NCBI GenBank assembly: GCA_017577565.1
Contig: PKRH01000001.1
Coordinates: forward strand, 1 to 64,000
From: Thermoanaerobacterales bacterium
GTDB lineage: Bacteria; Actinomycetota; Acidimicrobiia; Acidimicrobiales; JACDCH01
Reading direction: 5' to 3'
DNA: 64,000 nucleotides
The notes under the pieces were generated by a model. The model made no database searches. It saw only the letters and a program-made list of their open reading frames with translations, and was not told where the DNA came from. The translations under genes were made by a program, and so were the position numbers. This document shows, piece after piece, positions 1-7,942 of this stretch. Position 1 is the first letter of the stretch. Every line of letters begins with the position of its first letter.

Positions 1-978
1 CATCAGGGTGGTCGGCCCGTCGGGGCCCGGGGGCCGCGGCGGCGCGGCGGCTGCCGCCGCTTGCAGGGTGGGGGCCACCAGGGTGGCGTCCCGCCCGTCG
101 CCGGTGTCGCCCTCCGGCGCGCCCGCGCCGACGAGCGGCAGCGGCGCCGGGCGGGTCAGCTCCTTGGCCGCCTCCACCAGCCCCCGGCCGAGCTCGGCGG
201 CGTCGATGCGCTCGGCGCGGTCGACCGCGCCCGCCCGCCGCAGCACGGGGGCGAGCGGGCCCATCGCCGCCGGCACCTCGAGCGGCCGCTCCAGCCGGGC
301 CATGAGCGTGCCGACCGGGGTGTCGGCGGTGAACGGGACCTCGCCGGTCACGGCCTCGACGAGCACGAGGGCCAGGGAGTAGACGTCGCTGCGGCCGTCG
401 ACCTTCTCACCCCGGGCCTGCTCCGGCGAGGCGTAGCGGACGGTGCCGAGCACGGTGCCGGTCTCGGTCCAGCCGGCCTCGGCGACGGCCCGGGCCAGGC
501 CGAAGTCGGCCACCCGCAGGCGGCCGTCGCGCCCGAACAGCAGGTTGGCCGGCTTGATGTCCCGGTGGACGAAGCCCTGCCGGTGCGCGTAGTCGAGGGC
601 GCGGGCGGCCTCGAGGCCGACGACCAGCGCCTGCGCCGGCGACAGCCGGTGGCCGGCGTCGAGCATGGCCCGCAGGCTGCCCCCGGCCAGGTACTCGGTG
701 ACCAGGTACGGCGTGTCCTCGTCGCTCCAGTCGTACACCGCCAGCACGTGCGGGTGGTTCAGCGCGGCCGCGGCCTGCGCCTCCGCACGGAAGCGGCGGA
801 GGAACGACTCGTCGTCGGCGAGGGCGGGGTGCAGCACCTTGACCGCCACCCGGCGCCGGAGGCGCACGTCGTCGGCCAGGTAGACCTGGGCCGACGCACC
901 CGAGCCGAGCGGCGAGAGGAGCCTGTAGCGCCCACCCAGCACACGACCGATCTGCTCGGTCATGCGGGACATGGCCAC
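1..978 (-). CDS. Serine/threonine protein kinase (N-terminal part; C-terminus lies off the left edge)
   Basis: Hanks-type kinase that phosphorylates Ser/Thr of target proteins in the cytoplasm. The visible 326 residues contain the whole catalytic core: Gly-rich loop GSGASAQVY (about 25-33), ATP-binding Lys47 in AVKVL, catalytic HRDIKPANLL (138-147), DFG (158-160) and the YASPEQ activation segment. After about residue 270 the chain becomes Pro/Ala-rich, like the juxtamembrane linker of actinobacterial PknB-type kinases; any membrane or sensor domain would be outside the window. I chose the GTG at 978 because a TACCCT hexamer lies 8 bases before it; ATGs at 972 and 963 are in frame and equally possible. 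The next gene to the right runs the other way. Confidence 0.9.
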   Translation of the reverse strand, partial: MAMSRMTEQIGRVLGGRYRLLSPLGSGASAQVYLADDVRLRRRVAVKVLHPALADDESFLRRFRAEAQAAAALNHPHVLAVYDWSDEDTPYLVTEYLAGGSLRAMLDAGHRLSPAQALVVGLEAARALDYAHRQGFVHRDIKPANLLFGRDGRLRVADFGLARAVAEAGWTETGTVLGTVRYASPEQARGEKVDGRSDVYSLALVLVEAVTGEVPFTADTPVGTLMARLERPLEVPAAMGPLAPVLRRAGAVDRAERIDAAELGRGLVEAAKELTRPAPLPLVGAGAPEGDTGDGRDATLVAPTLQAAAAAAPPRPPGPDGPTTLM

Positions 979-986
979 GGCGGCAG

Positions 987-992
987 AGGGTA
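987..992 (-). promoter_or_regulatory. Leaderless-type -10 element (kinase)
   Basis: TACCCT on the minus strand, 8 bases before the in-frame GTG at 978. It fits the TAnnnT -10 consensus of actinobacterial vegetative promoters and the spacing expected when transcription starts at the start codon. Confidence 0.45.
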
Positions 993-1094
993 GTCCCACG
1001 GGTCGCCGGATCCCGCTCACGCCCCCGGCGCCCCACGGCGAGGGCGCTCGGCTACAGCTCGCGGGGGCCGGCGCGCGACGATGGCCGTCCGACG

Positions 1095-1532
1095 ATGACC
1101 CCCACCTCCCCCTACAGCACCCGGTTCAAGATCGTGGCGTCGGCGGTCGTCGCCGTCGCCGTCGCGCTGCTGGTCGTCGCCGTGCGCAGCTTCGACGACG
1201 GCAACGACGACCCGGTGCTCCGCAGCGGGGACCAGGACGTCGTCGAGGCGCTCATCCCCCGCCGCGACGCCCAGGTGCCCCGGCAGTCGCGGGTCGGGAT
1301 CGACCTCGCCATCGGCTGGGAGGGCACGCTCGTCATCGACGGTGTCGAGATCCCGGCCGACCAGCTGGACGTCACGCCCGAGCTGGGGCTGATCGAGTAC
1401 ACGCCGGGCGACGGCAAGGCCGTCGAGGAGCTGCAGCCGGGCCAGAACTGCGTGTCCGCCGTGATCTGGCGCAGCCAGGACGGTCGGGGGGTCGCCGACC
1501 GCACCGTCCCCTGGTGCTTCGAGGTGGTCTGA
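1095..1532 (+). CDS. Hypothetical membrane-anchored protein
   Basis: Unrecognised 145-residue protein. Residues 11-29 form one strong hydrophobic segment rich in Val and Ala, preceded by a short basic N-terminus, which suggests a signal anchor with the rest outside the membrane. The remaining 115 residues look like a small beta domain (alternating hydrophobic residues, WEGTLVIDGVEIP, two Cys at about 117 and 141 that could form a disulfide). No catalytic motif is visible. Its stop codon lies 3 bases from the end of ligA on the opposite strand. The ATG at 1095 is preferred; an out-of-frame ATG 14 bases upstream does not continue. Confidence 0.65.
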   Translation: MTPTSPYSTRFKIVASAVVAVAVALLVVAVRSFDDGNDDPVLRSGDQDVVEALIPRRDAQVPRQSRVGIDLAIGWEGTLVIDGVEIPADQLDVTPELGLIEYTPGDGKAVEELQPGQNCVSAVIWRSQDGRGVADRTVPWCFEVV

Positions 1533-1535
1533 GCC

Positions 1536-3599
1536 TCACCCCTCGGACGGCAGCTCGCCGGTCTCGAGCAGGTGCTCGAAGCCGGCCTCGTCGAGGATCG
1601 GCACGCCGAGCTGCTCGGCCTTGGTGACCTTCGACGCGCCCGGGCTCTCGCCCACGACCAGCGCCGTCGTCTTCTTCGACACGCTGCCGGGCGACTTGCC
1701 ACCCCGGGCCTTGATGGCCTCCTCGGCCTCCTCCCGGGTGTAGTTCCGGAGCGTGCCGGTGACGACGACGCTCTTGCCGGCCAGCACCCGCGACCGGCCG
1801 TCGCCGCCGCGCTCGTCGACGAACTGGAGCCCCGCGGCCCGCAGCCGCTCGACGAGCTGGCGGTTGGCCGGGTCGGAGAACCACGTGTGCACCGAGCGGG
1901 CGATGACCGGCCCGACCCCCTCGGTGTCGGCCAGCTGCTCGACCGAGGCCTCCATGATCGCGTCGAGGCTGCCGAAGGCCGAGGCGAGCGCCTCGGCGCC
2001 CGCCGGCCCGAGGTGGCGGATGTTCAGCCCGACGAGCAGCCGGGACAGGGGCCGGCGGCGGGACGCCTCGATGGAGGCCCGCAGGTTGGCGGCCGACTGC
2101 TCGCCCATGCGGTCGAGCTTGGCCACGGCGTCCCAGTCGAGGTCGTAGAGGTCCGCGACGCTGGCCACCATGCCGGCCTCGATGAGCTGGGCGATGCGCT
2201 TCTCGCCCAGCGCGTCGATGTCCATCGCCGAGCGGCTGGCGAAGTGCTCGATCGCCGTCTGGCGCTGGACGGGGCACTCGGGGTGGATGCAGCGGTGCTC
2301 GGCCTCGCCCTCCGGGCGGACGAGGCGCGAGCGCAGCGGGCACGGGCACTCGGTGGGGAACTGCCACGGCTCGGTGCCCGGCGGCCGCTCGGCCACGACC
2401 GCGCCCAGCACCTCGGGGATGACGTCGCCCGCCCGGCGGACGATGACCGTGTCGCCCGGGCGCACGTCCTTGGCCCGGACCTGGTCCTCGTTGTGGAGCG
2501 TCGCCTGGGAGACGGTGACGCCGCCGACGAAGACGGGCTCGAGCACGGCGTAGGGCGTGGCCCGTCCCGTGCGCCCGATCGACACCTTGATGTCGAGCAG
2601 GCGGGTGGTGCGCTCCTCGGGCGGGAACTTGTAGGCGATCGCCCATCGGGGCGCCTTGGAGGTGGCCCCGAGCAGCTCCCGGTGGGCCAGGTCGTCGACC
2701 TTCACCACGACGCCGTCGATCTCGTAGTCGAGGTCGTGGCGGTGCTGCTGCCAGTGGAGGCAGTACTCGAGCACCTCGTCGGGCGTGCTGACCTGCCGGA
2801 TCTCGGGGTTGACCGGGAAGCCGAGCGACCGCAGCCACTCCAGGGTCTCGTGGTGGGTGGCGAAGGTGGGCCCGCCCACGACCTCGCCGAGCTGGTAGGC
2901 CCACAGGGCGAGCGTGCGCTGGGCGGTGATGCGGGGGTCCTTCTGGCGCAGCGCGCCGGCCGCGGCGTTGCGGGGGTTGACGAAGGGTCGCTCGCCGGCG
3001 GCCATCTGCCGCTCGTTCAGCGCGTCGAAGGCGGAGCGCGGCATGTAGATCTCGCCCCGCACCTCGAGGACCTCGGGCGCGCCGTCGCCGAGCCGGTCGG
3101 GGACCTGGTCGATGGTGCGGACGTTGGCCGTGACGTCCTCGCCGACCCGGCCGTCGCCCCGGGTGGCGGCCCGGACGTAGCGGCCCTGCTCGTAGCGGAT
3201 CGAGATGGCGAGGCCGTCGATCTTCAGCTCGCAGACGTAGCTGACCGCCGCCGGCTCGTCGGTGGCGGCCCGGGGCGCGCCGGCCAGCCGGCGGTGGAGC
3301 CGCTCGACCCACGCCCGCAGCTCCTCCTCGCTGACGACGTTGTCGAGGCTCATCATCGGCACCCCGTGCGTGACCGGCGCGAAGAGCTCGGTCACCGGGG
3401 CGCCGCCGACCCGCTGGGTGGGCGAGTCGGGCGTGATCAGCTCGGGGTACTTCTCCTCGAGCGACCGCAGCTCGCGGACCAGCTCGTCGTACTCGGCGTC
3501 GCTGATGACGGGCGCGTCGAGCTCGTAGTAGCGGCGGTCGTGCTCGCGGATCTCCTCCCGGAGCTGCGCCACTCGCTGCTCGATCGACTGGTCGGCCAT
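1536..3599 (-). CDS. ligA: NAD-dependent DNA ligase
   Basis: Seals nicks in duplex DNA during replication and repair, using NAD+ to adenylate an active-site Lys. The 687 residues follow the family order: N-terminal Ia domain with the DRRYYELD signature (21-28), adenylation domain with KIDG (Lys126 as nucleophile) and TRGDGRVGEDVT, an OB fold, a four-Cys zinc finger (CPCPLRSR...CIHPECPVQ), helix-hairpin-helix repeats and a C-terminal BRCT domain (from about 610). Length is normal. TAGTGT lies 7 bases before the ATG, so the mRNA may be leaderless. The MetE-like gene is 46 bases upstream on the same strand; a metE-like gene next to ligA is also known in mycobacteria. Confidence 0.97.
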   Translation of the reverse strand: MADQSIEQRVAQLREEIREHDRRYYELDAPVISDAEYDELVRELRSLEEKYPELITPDSPTQRVGGAPVTELFAPVTHGVPMMSLDNVVSEEELRAWVERLHRRLAGAPRAATDEPAAVSYVCELKIDGLAISIRYEQGRYVRAATRGDGRVGEDVTANVRTIDQVPDRLGDGAPEVLEVRGEIYMPRSAFDALNERQMAAGERPFVNPRNAAAGALRQKDPRITAQRTLALWAYQLGEVVGGPTFATHHETLEWLRSLGFPVNPEIRQVSTPDEVLEYCLHWQQHRHDLDYEIDGVVVKVDDLAHRELLGATSKAPRWAIAYKFPPEERTTRLLDIKVSIGRTGRATPYAVLEPVFVGGVTVSQATLHNEDQVRAKDVRPGDTVIVRRAGDVIPEVLGAVVAERPPGTEPWQFPTECPCPLRSRLVRPEGEAEHRCIHPECPVQRQTAIEHFASRSAMDIDALGEKRIAQLIEAGMVASVADLYDLDWDAVAKLDRMGEQSAANLRASIEASRRRPLSRLLVGLNIRHLGPAGAEALASAFGSLDAIMEASVEQLADTEGVGPVIARSVHTWFSDPANRQLVERLRAAGLQFVDERGGDGRSRVLAGKSVVVTGTLRNYTREEAEEAIKARGGKSPGSVSKKTTALVVGESPGASKVTKAEQLGVPILDEAGFEHLLETGELPSEG

Positions 3600-3606
3600 T
3601 CCCCGG

Positions 3607-3612
3607 ACACTA
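3607..3612 (-). promoter_or_regulatory. Leaderless-type -10 element (ligA)
   Basis: TAGTGT on the minus strand, 7 bases before the ligA ATG at 3599, inside the 46-base gap after the MetE-like gene. It would give ligA its own leaderless promoter besides read-through from upstream. Confidence 0.5.
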
Positions 3613-3645
3613 CCGACCGGGTGGGACGGTCCTGCGGCCGGGGCC

Positions 3646-4650
3646 CTAGGCGCCGAGGATGAGCCCCAGCTCCCGGGCCCGCTCCTGGACCCGCCCCGCG
3701 AGCTCGTCGGTGAGGTCGAGCACGTGGACGGCCTGGGCGACGTCCAACCCGACCAGGCCGCAGGCCGGGGTCATGATCGCCTGCTCGACCAGCCGGCGGG
3801 GCTCGCAACCCCCCTCGGCCAGCGCCTCCCACTCGGCCAGCAGGCGCCGCCAGAGGATCTCGGGCGTCTCGCCGAGGGGCCGGTCGGTGGGCACGACCCC
3901 CCAGGCCACCCAGCCGCCCCGGTCGAGGAAGTCGGCGAACGCCCACGGGTGGCGCGTGGCGCCGGCGTCGACCGGCAGCGACAGCACCTGGGGGCCGGCC
4001 TGGAGCACGACCGGCCAGTCGGCCCGGCCGCAGCAGTGCAACCCGGCCACGGCGCCGGCCTCGACCGCGGCCAGCGCCGAGGAGACGAGGTCGAGCGTGT
4101 CGTCGACGCCGAGCGGGAACCCCGGCTCGAGCGCGGCGGTGAGGCCGGGCTCGTCGAGGAAGACGAACGGCGTGGCGGCCGGCGCCGCCTCCGCCAGCGC
4201 GGCGAGCAGCTCGTCGATGCGGGCCCGGACGGCCCGGCCCGCGACCCGGAAGGCCCGGGCCGCGGGCACGCCCACGGCGTGCAGCGCGAGGCCGAGGGTG
4301 ACCGGCCCCGTGAGCTGCACCTTGAACGGCGCCTCCCGCCCCGTCACCGCAGCGAGGAAGGCCCGCAGCGTGGCGAACGGCGGGCCGTCGAGGCCGGGGC
4401 CGACCGGGGCGTCGGGGTCGACGGCCGCCTCGTCGACGAGCAGCGAGCCGTCCGGGAGCACCTCGACCCCGGCGATCCCCCAGGCCGCCTGCGGGATCAT
4501 CCCCTCGACCGGCGACCGGCGCGGCAGCGACGGCGCCGCGGGTAGGCGGGGCTGGGCGGCCAGGGCGAGCTCGACGGCCGCCTCGACGGAGGTGTGGGGC
4601 AGGCTGCCGACGGCGGACGCCACCCCCAGGGGCAGCTGCACCTCCCTCAC
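3646..4650 (-). CDS. MetE C-terminal-like (cobalamin-independent methionine synthase family) protein
   Basis: A 334-residue single-barrel protein resembling only the C-terminal catalytic half of MetE (full MetE is about 750 residues). It keeps a His-x-Cys pair in GLHCCGRADWP and a Cys in MTPACGLVGLD, matching three of the four zinc ligands of MetE. The region that carries the fourth ligand (Glu in IET of MetE) reads VLSLPVDAG, so that Glu appears absent. It may be a methyltransferase with another acceptor or donor rather than a methionine synthase. Mycobacteria have a similar short gene beside ligA. The start is uncertain: GTG 4650 gives a normal length; GTG 4665, 4641 and 4623 are alternatives, and a GGGAGG lies at about 4641-4646. 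Confidence 0.75.
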   Translation of the reverse strand: MREVQLPLGVASAVGSLPHTSVEAAVELALAAQPRLPAAPSLPRRSPVEGMIPQAAWGIAGVEVLPDGSLLVDEAAVDPDAPVGPGLDGPPFATLRAFLAAVTGREAPFKVQLTGPVTLGLALHAVGVPAARAFRVAGRAVRARIDELLAALAEAAPAATPFVFLDEPGLTAALEPGFPLGVDDTLDLVSSALAAVEAGAVAGLHCCGRADWPVVLQAGPQVLSLPVDAGATRHPWAFADFLDRGGWVAWGVVPTDRPLGETPEILWRRLLAEWEALAEGGCEPRRLVEQAIMTPACGLVGLDVAQAVHVLDLTDELAGRVQERARELGLILGA

Positions 4651-4761
4651 GGCGCGGCCACCCACCCGTCGACGGTGCTCACCACCACGGCCACCCCCAC
4701 TCGGTTCCTCCCGGGCCCCCGGAATAGCGACGGGCGGCGGAGATCGGCAAGTCTCCGCGGC

Positions 4762-5691
4762 GTGGAGCCCCGATCCGACGACGACGCACCGGCGCGCACC
4801 GCCACCTCGCCGGTGGCCCGACTCGCCGCCCTCGTGCACACCGCCTGGCCGATCCGGGTGGTGTGGGCCGTGCAGCCGCTGCTGCTCGGGCCCGCGCTGG
4901 GCGCCGCCCTCGACGACGCCAGCCGGGGCGTGCAGGTCGTCGCCAGCGTCGGCGCCTGGCTGGCGTGGCTCGCGGTGCTGGTGGCGACCCTGGTACCCAC
5001 GACGGTCAGCCTGACCGCCCTGCGCCTCGGCGCGCCAGGCGCGGCGGTCGCCGCCGTGGTCGCGACCGTGGTCGAGGGCGTCGAGCCGTCGACGATGGTC
5101 GGCCTGGCCGCGGCGCTGGCCGCCGCCTTCGCCGGCCTCGCCCCGGAGACGGCCGAGGTCTTCGTCGACGGCTCGTCGTACGGCCCGGAGACGCGCCTGC
5201 CGCTCAAGGTCCCGGTCGCCCTGCTGGCCGGCCCGGTCGAGGTCGCCTGGCTGGCGGCCGTGGGCGGCACCTGCACCGGGCCGCTCCTGCTCGCCGACCG
5301 GCGCTGGGTGCTCGGCGGCGTCGCCCTCGCGGCCGGCCTGCCCCTCGCGTGGTGGGGGGTGCGGTCGCTGCACACGCTGGCCCGGCGGTGGCTCGTGTTC
5401 GTGCCCGCCGGCATGGTGATCCACGACCCGCTCGCGCTCGTCGACCCGATCCTGCTGCGCCGGGGCTCGGTGCGGTCGTTCGGCCCCGCCCCCGCCGACA
5501 CCGACGCCGTCGACCTGACGGCGGGGGCCGCCGGGCTCGCCCTGGAGGCGCGGCTCGACGACCCGGTCGCGCTGCTGCCGGTCACCTCCCGGCGGACGCT
5601 CACCGAGCTGAAGGGCGTGCGGGCGGTGCTGGTGACGCCGAGCCGGCCCGGCCGGGTGCTGGCCGAGGCCCGGCGCCGTCAGTTCGGCTGA
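4762..5691 (+). CDS. Conserved hypothetical integral membrane protein
   Basis: Unrecognised 309-residue protein. The first 200 residues hold several hydrophobic segments (about 33-50, 55-80, 83-125 and 150-205, each rich in Ala, Val and Leu), and the C-terminal 100 residues are soluble, with the stretch VFVPAGMVIHDPLALVDP and a basic end. The layout suggests a multi-pass membrane part joined to a cytoplasmic beta domain. GTG 4762 is chosen because residues before it are shadow of the gap and begin the conserved-looking SDDDAPARTAT start. It runs divergently from the MetE-like gene, and its last 13 bases overlap the end of the TetR gene on the other strand. Confidence 0.6.
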   Translation: MEPRSDDDAPARTATSPVARLAALVHTAWPIRVVWAVQPLLLGPALGAALDDASRGVQVVASVGAWLAWLAVLVATLVPTTVSLTALRLGAPGAAVAAVVATVVEGVEPSTMVGLAAALAAAFAGLAPETAEVFVDGSSYGPETRLPLKVPVALLAGPVEVAWLAAVGGTCTGPLLLADRRWVLGGVALAAGLPLAWWGVRSLHTLARRWLVFVPAGMVIHDPLALVDPILLRRGSVRSFGPAPADTDAVDLTAGAAGLALEARLDDPVALLPVTSRRTLTELKGVRAVLVTPSRPGRVLAEARRRQFG

Positions 5692-6290
5692 CCCCGGACG
5701 GCGACCGCCCCGGCGAGGACCCGGTCGACGAGCCGGCGGACGTAGTCGTCGTCCACCGGCCGGCGGGTGATGACCTCGCGGAACAGCACCGTGGCGCCGA
5801 GCTGGTCGAGCACGGCCTCCACGTCGACGTCGGGGGGCAGCTCCCCCCGCTCGACGCCCCGCTCGAGCGCCCGGCGGGCGGGCTGCCGCCGCTCGTCGAT
5901 GAAGCCCCGGAGCACGTCGGCCATCTCGGGGCTCACCGCGGCCTCGGCGATGACCGCCGGGAGGATGCGGCCCGAGTCGCTGCGGACCTTGCGCCCCAGC
6001 TCGGCCATGAGGGCCACGAGGTCGTCACGCACGCTGCCGGTGTCGACGTCGGGGACCTGCAGGCCCATGTGGTGGGCGGTCTCGAGCAGGAGCGCGGCCC
6101 GCGACGGCCACCGCCGGTAGATCGTCGCCTTGCCGCAGCCGGCCCGCTCGGCGACCTCGTCGACCGTGAAGCCCGCGGGGCCGCGCTCGGCCAGGACGGC
6201 GAGGGCGGCGTCCAGGATCGCGGCGTCGGCCCGGTCGTCGCGGGGACGGCCGGGCCGGCGGGCGCGGGTGCGGGGCGCCCGGGCGGTCAC
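5679..6290 (-). CDS. TetR-family transcriptional regulator of the adjacent MFS pump
   Basis: One-component repressor of 203 residues. The N-terminal helix-turn-helix is clear: FTVDEVAERAGCGKATIYRR (about 41-60), followed by the typical WPSRAALL. The rest is a helical ligand pocket with the TetR_C motif MADVLRGFIDERR. Its GTG start overlaps the TGA stop of the MFS gene (GTGA at 6287-6290), so pump and regulator are co-translated from one message. The likely operator is the array of three half-sites at 7900-7939 in front of the MFS gene, giving autoregulation. An Arg-rich N-terminal extension (ARAPRTRARRPGRPRDD) may add DNA contacts. Confidence 0.9.
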   Translation of the reverse strand: MTARAPRTRARRPGRPRDDRADAAILDAALAVLAERGPAGFTVDEVAERAGCGKATIYRRWPSRAALLLETAHHMGLQVPDVDTGSVRDDLVALMAELGRKVRSDSGRILPAVIAEAAVSPEMADVLRGFIDERRQPARRALERGVERGELPPDVDVEAVLDQLGATVLFREVITRRPVDDDYVRRLVDRVLAGAVAVRGQPN

Positions 6291-7876
6291 GGGTCGACGA
6301 CGGCGCCGGTCACGGGCGCGGCGTCGGCCACCGGCGCCTCGGCGTGGTCGCGGGCCCGGGCGGGGAGGAAGCGGAGGACGACGACGGCCCCGAGCACCAG
6401 CGCCGCCGCGCCGACGAGGAAGGCGGTGCCCATGCCGTCGGTGAAGCCGTCGGCCGCGGCCGCGGCCAGCAGGCGCCCGGGCTCGCCGCCCACCCGCGCC
6501 GCCACACCCATCGCGGCGCCGAGCTGCTCGGTGATGGCGTCGGCGACCTCCGCGGGCACGGGGTAGCCGGCGATGGCGTCCCGCACCCGGGGCCGGTAGG
6601 TCGAGCTCATGACCGACCCGAGCACGGCGACGCCGAGGGCGCCGCCGATCTGGCGGGCGGTGTCGTTGACGGCCGAGCCCACACCGGCCTTCTCCCGGGG
6701 CAGCGCGCCCATGATCGCCTCGGTCGTCGGCGGCATGACCATGGCCAGGCCCGCGGCGAGCACCATCAGCGCCAGCAGCACCTCGGGGTAGCTGGCGCCG
6801 GGGGTGAGCCGGCCGGCCAGCAGCAGGCCGCCGGCGGCGAGGAGCAGGCCCGTGGCCACGACGAGCTTCGTGCCGACCCGCTGGACGACCGCGGCCGTCG
6901 ACGGGGCCACGACCAGCTGCACGCCCGCCATGGGGAGCAGCCGCACGCCCGCCTCCAGCGCCGTGTAGCCGAGGACCGACTGGAGGAACTGGGTCATCAG
7001 GAACAGCGACCCGAACATGGCGAAGAAGGTCAGGGCCAGCGCCCCGCAACCGGCGCTGAACCGGGGGTTGCGGAAGAAGGCCATGTCGAGCATCGGCGTG
7101 TCGGTGTGGCGCTCCCAGGCGACGAAGGCGCCGAGCAGCACGGCGGCGGCGGCGAAGCCCCCGAGGACCTCCCCGTCGGTCCAGCCGTGCTGGCCCTCGA
7201 TGATCGCCCAGACGAGCGCGGCGAACCCGACGATCGAGAGGGCGGCCCCGGGCAGGTCGACCCGCGGTGCCGCGGGGTCGCGGGAGGTGGGCACGAACAG
7301 CCGGCCGAGGACGAGGGCGGCGACGACGACCGGCACGTTGACCAGGAAGACCGAGCCCCACCAGAAGTGCTCGAGCAGCCAGCCGCCGGTGACCGGGCCG
7401 ATGGCCACGGCGGCGCCGGCCATGGCCGACCAGATGGCGATGGCCAGGCCCCGCTCGCGGGGGTCGGTGAACACGTTGGTGATGATCGACAGGGTCGAGG
7501 GCATGACCAGGGCGGCGCCGACCCCGAGCAGCGCCCGGGTGGCGACGAGGTGCCCGGCGCTGCCGGCGAACGCCGAGAGCACCGAGGCGACGCCCATGAC
7601 GGCGAGGCCGATGCCGAGGGCGCCCCGCCGGCCGTAGCGGTCCCCGAGGGCCCCCATCGTCAGCAGCAGCCCGGCGAAGACGAGGATGTAGCTGTCGACG
7701 ACCCACTGCAGGTCGCCGGTCGACGCCCCCAGCTCCCGCTGCAGCGTGGGGATGGCCACGTTGACGATCGTGTTGTCCATCACGATCAGCAGCAGGCTGA
7801 GGCACATCACGCCGAGGACGACCCAGCGGCGCCGATCGGCGGGTGGGCTGGCGGGGGAGGTGGTCTCAGGCGGCAT
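6287..7876 (-). CDS. MFS drug-efflux transporter, DHA2 (14-TM) family
   Basis: Proton-driven multidrug exporter of the EmrB/QacA type, 529 residues, long enough for 14 membrane helices. Visible family marks: the antiporter start RRRWVVLGVMCLSLLLIVMD (the D of the DxT motif in MDNTIVNVAIPTL), GALGDRYGRRGALGIG (motif A) and a proline-free C-terminal half with repeated Ala/Val/Leu helices. The ATG at 7876 is preferred because it leaves the operator upstream; ATG 7888 would also work. An ATG at 7912 would lie inside the operator and is unlikely. It stands between mnmA and the TetR gene on the same strand and shares four bases with the latter. Substrate unknown. Confidence 0.92.
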   Translation of the reverse strand: MPPETTSPASPPADRRRWVVLGVMCLSLLLIVMDNTIVNVAIPTLQRELGASTGDLQWVVDSYILVFAGLLLTMGALGDRYGRRGALGIGLAVMGVASVLSAFAGSAGHLVATRALLGVGAALVMPSTLSIITNVFTDPRERGLAIAIWSAMAGAAVAIGPVTGGWLLEHFWWGSVFLVNVPVVVAALVLGRLFVPTSRDPAAPRVDLPGAALSIVGFAALVWAIIEGQHGWTDGEVLGGFAAAAVLLGAFVAWERHTDTPMLDMAFFRNPRFSAGCGALALTFFAMFGSLFLMTQFLQSVLGYTALEAGVRLLPMAGVQLVVAPSTAAVVQRVGTKLVVATGLLLAAGGLLLAGRLTPGASYPEVLLALMVLAAGLAMVMPPTTEAIMGALPREKAGVGSAVNDTARQIGGALGVAVLGSVMSSTYRPRVRDAIAGYPVPAEVADAITEQLGAAMGVAARVGGEPGRLLAAAAADGFTDGMGTAFLVGAAALVLGAVVVLRFLPARARDHAEAPVADAAPVTGAVVDP

Positions 7877-7899
7877 GGGTCCGAGCATGCGCGACCCAA

Positions 7900-7939
7900 T
7901 TCCGAAACGCAAGAGTTTCGGAACTTTTTCGTCCGAAAC
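7900..7939 (-). promoter_or_regulatory. Candidate TetR operator: three alternating half-sites before the MFS gene
   Basis: TTCCGAAAC (7900-7908) and GTTTCGGAA (7915-7923) form a perfect 9-base inverted repeat with a 6-base spacer. The middle half-site also pairs with TCCGAAAC at 7932-7939, giving a second inverted repeat. The block is far more AT-rich than its surroundings and sits 24 bases before the pump start, after the mnmA stop (7943). It is the expected place for the TetR operator; the same repeats could also fold as two mutually exclusive RNA hairpins, so an mnmA terminator is an alternative. Confidence 0.75.
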
Positions 7940-7942
7940 CTC

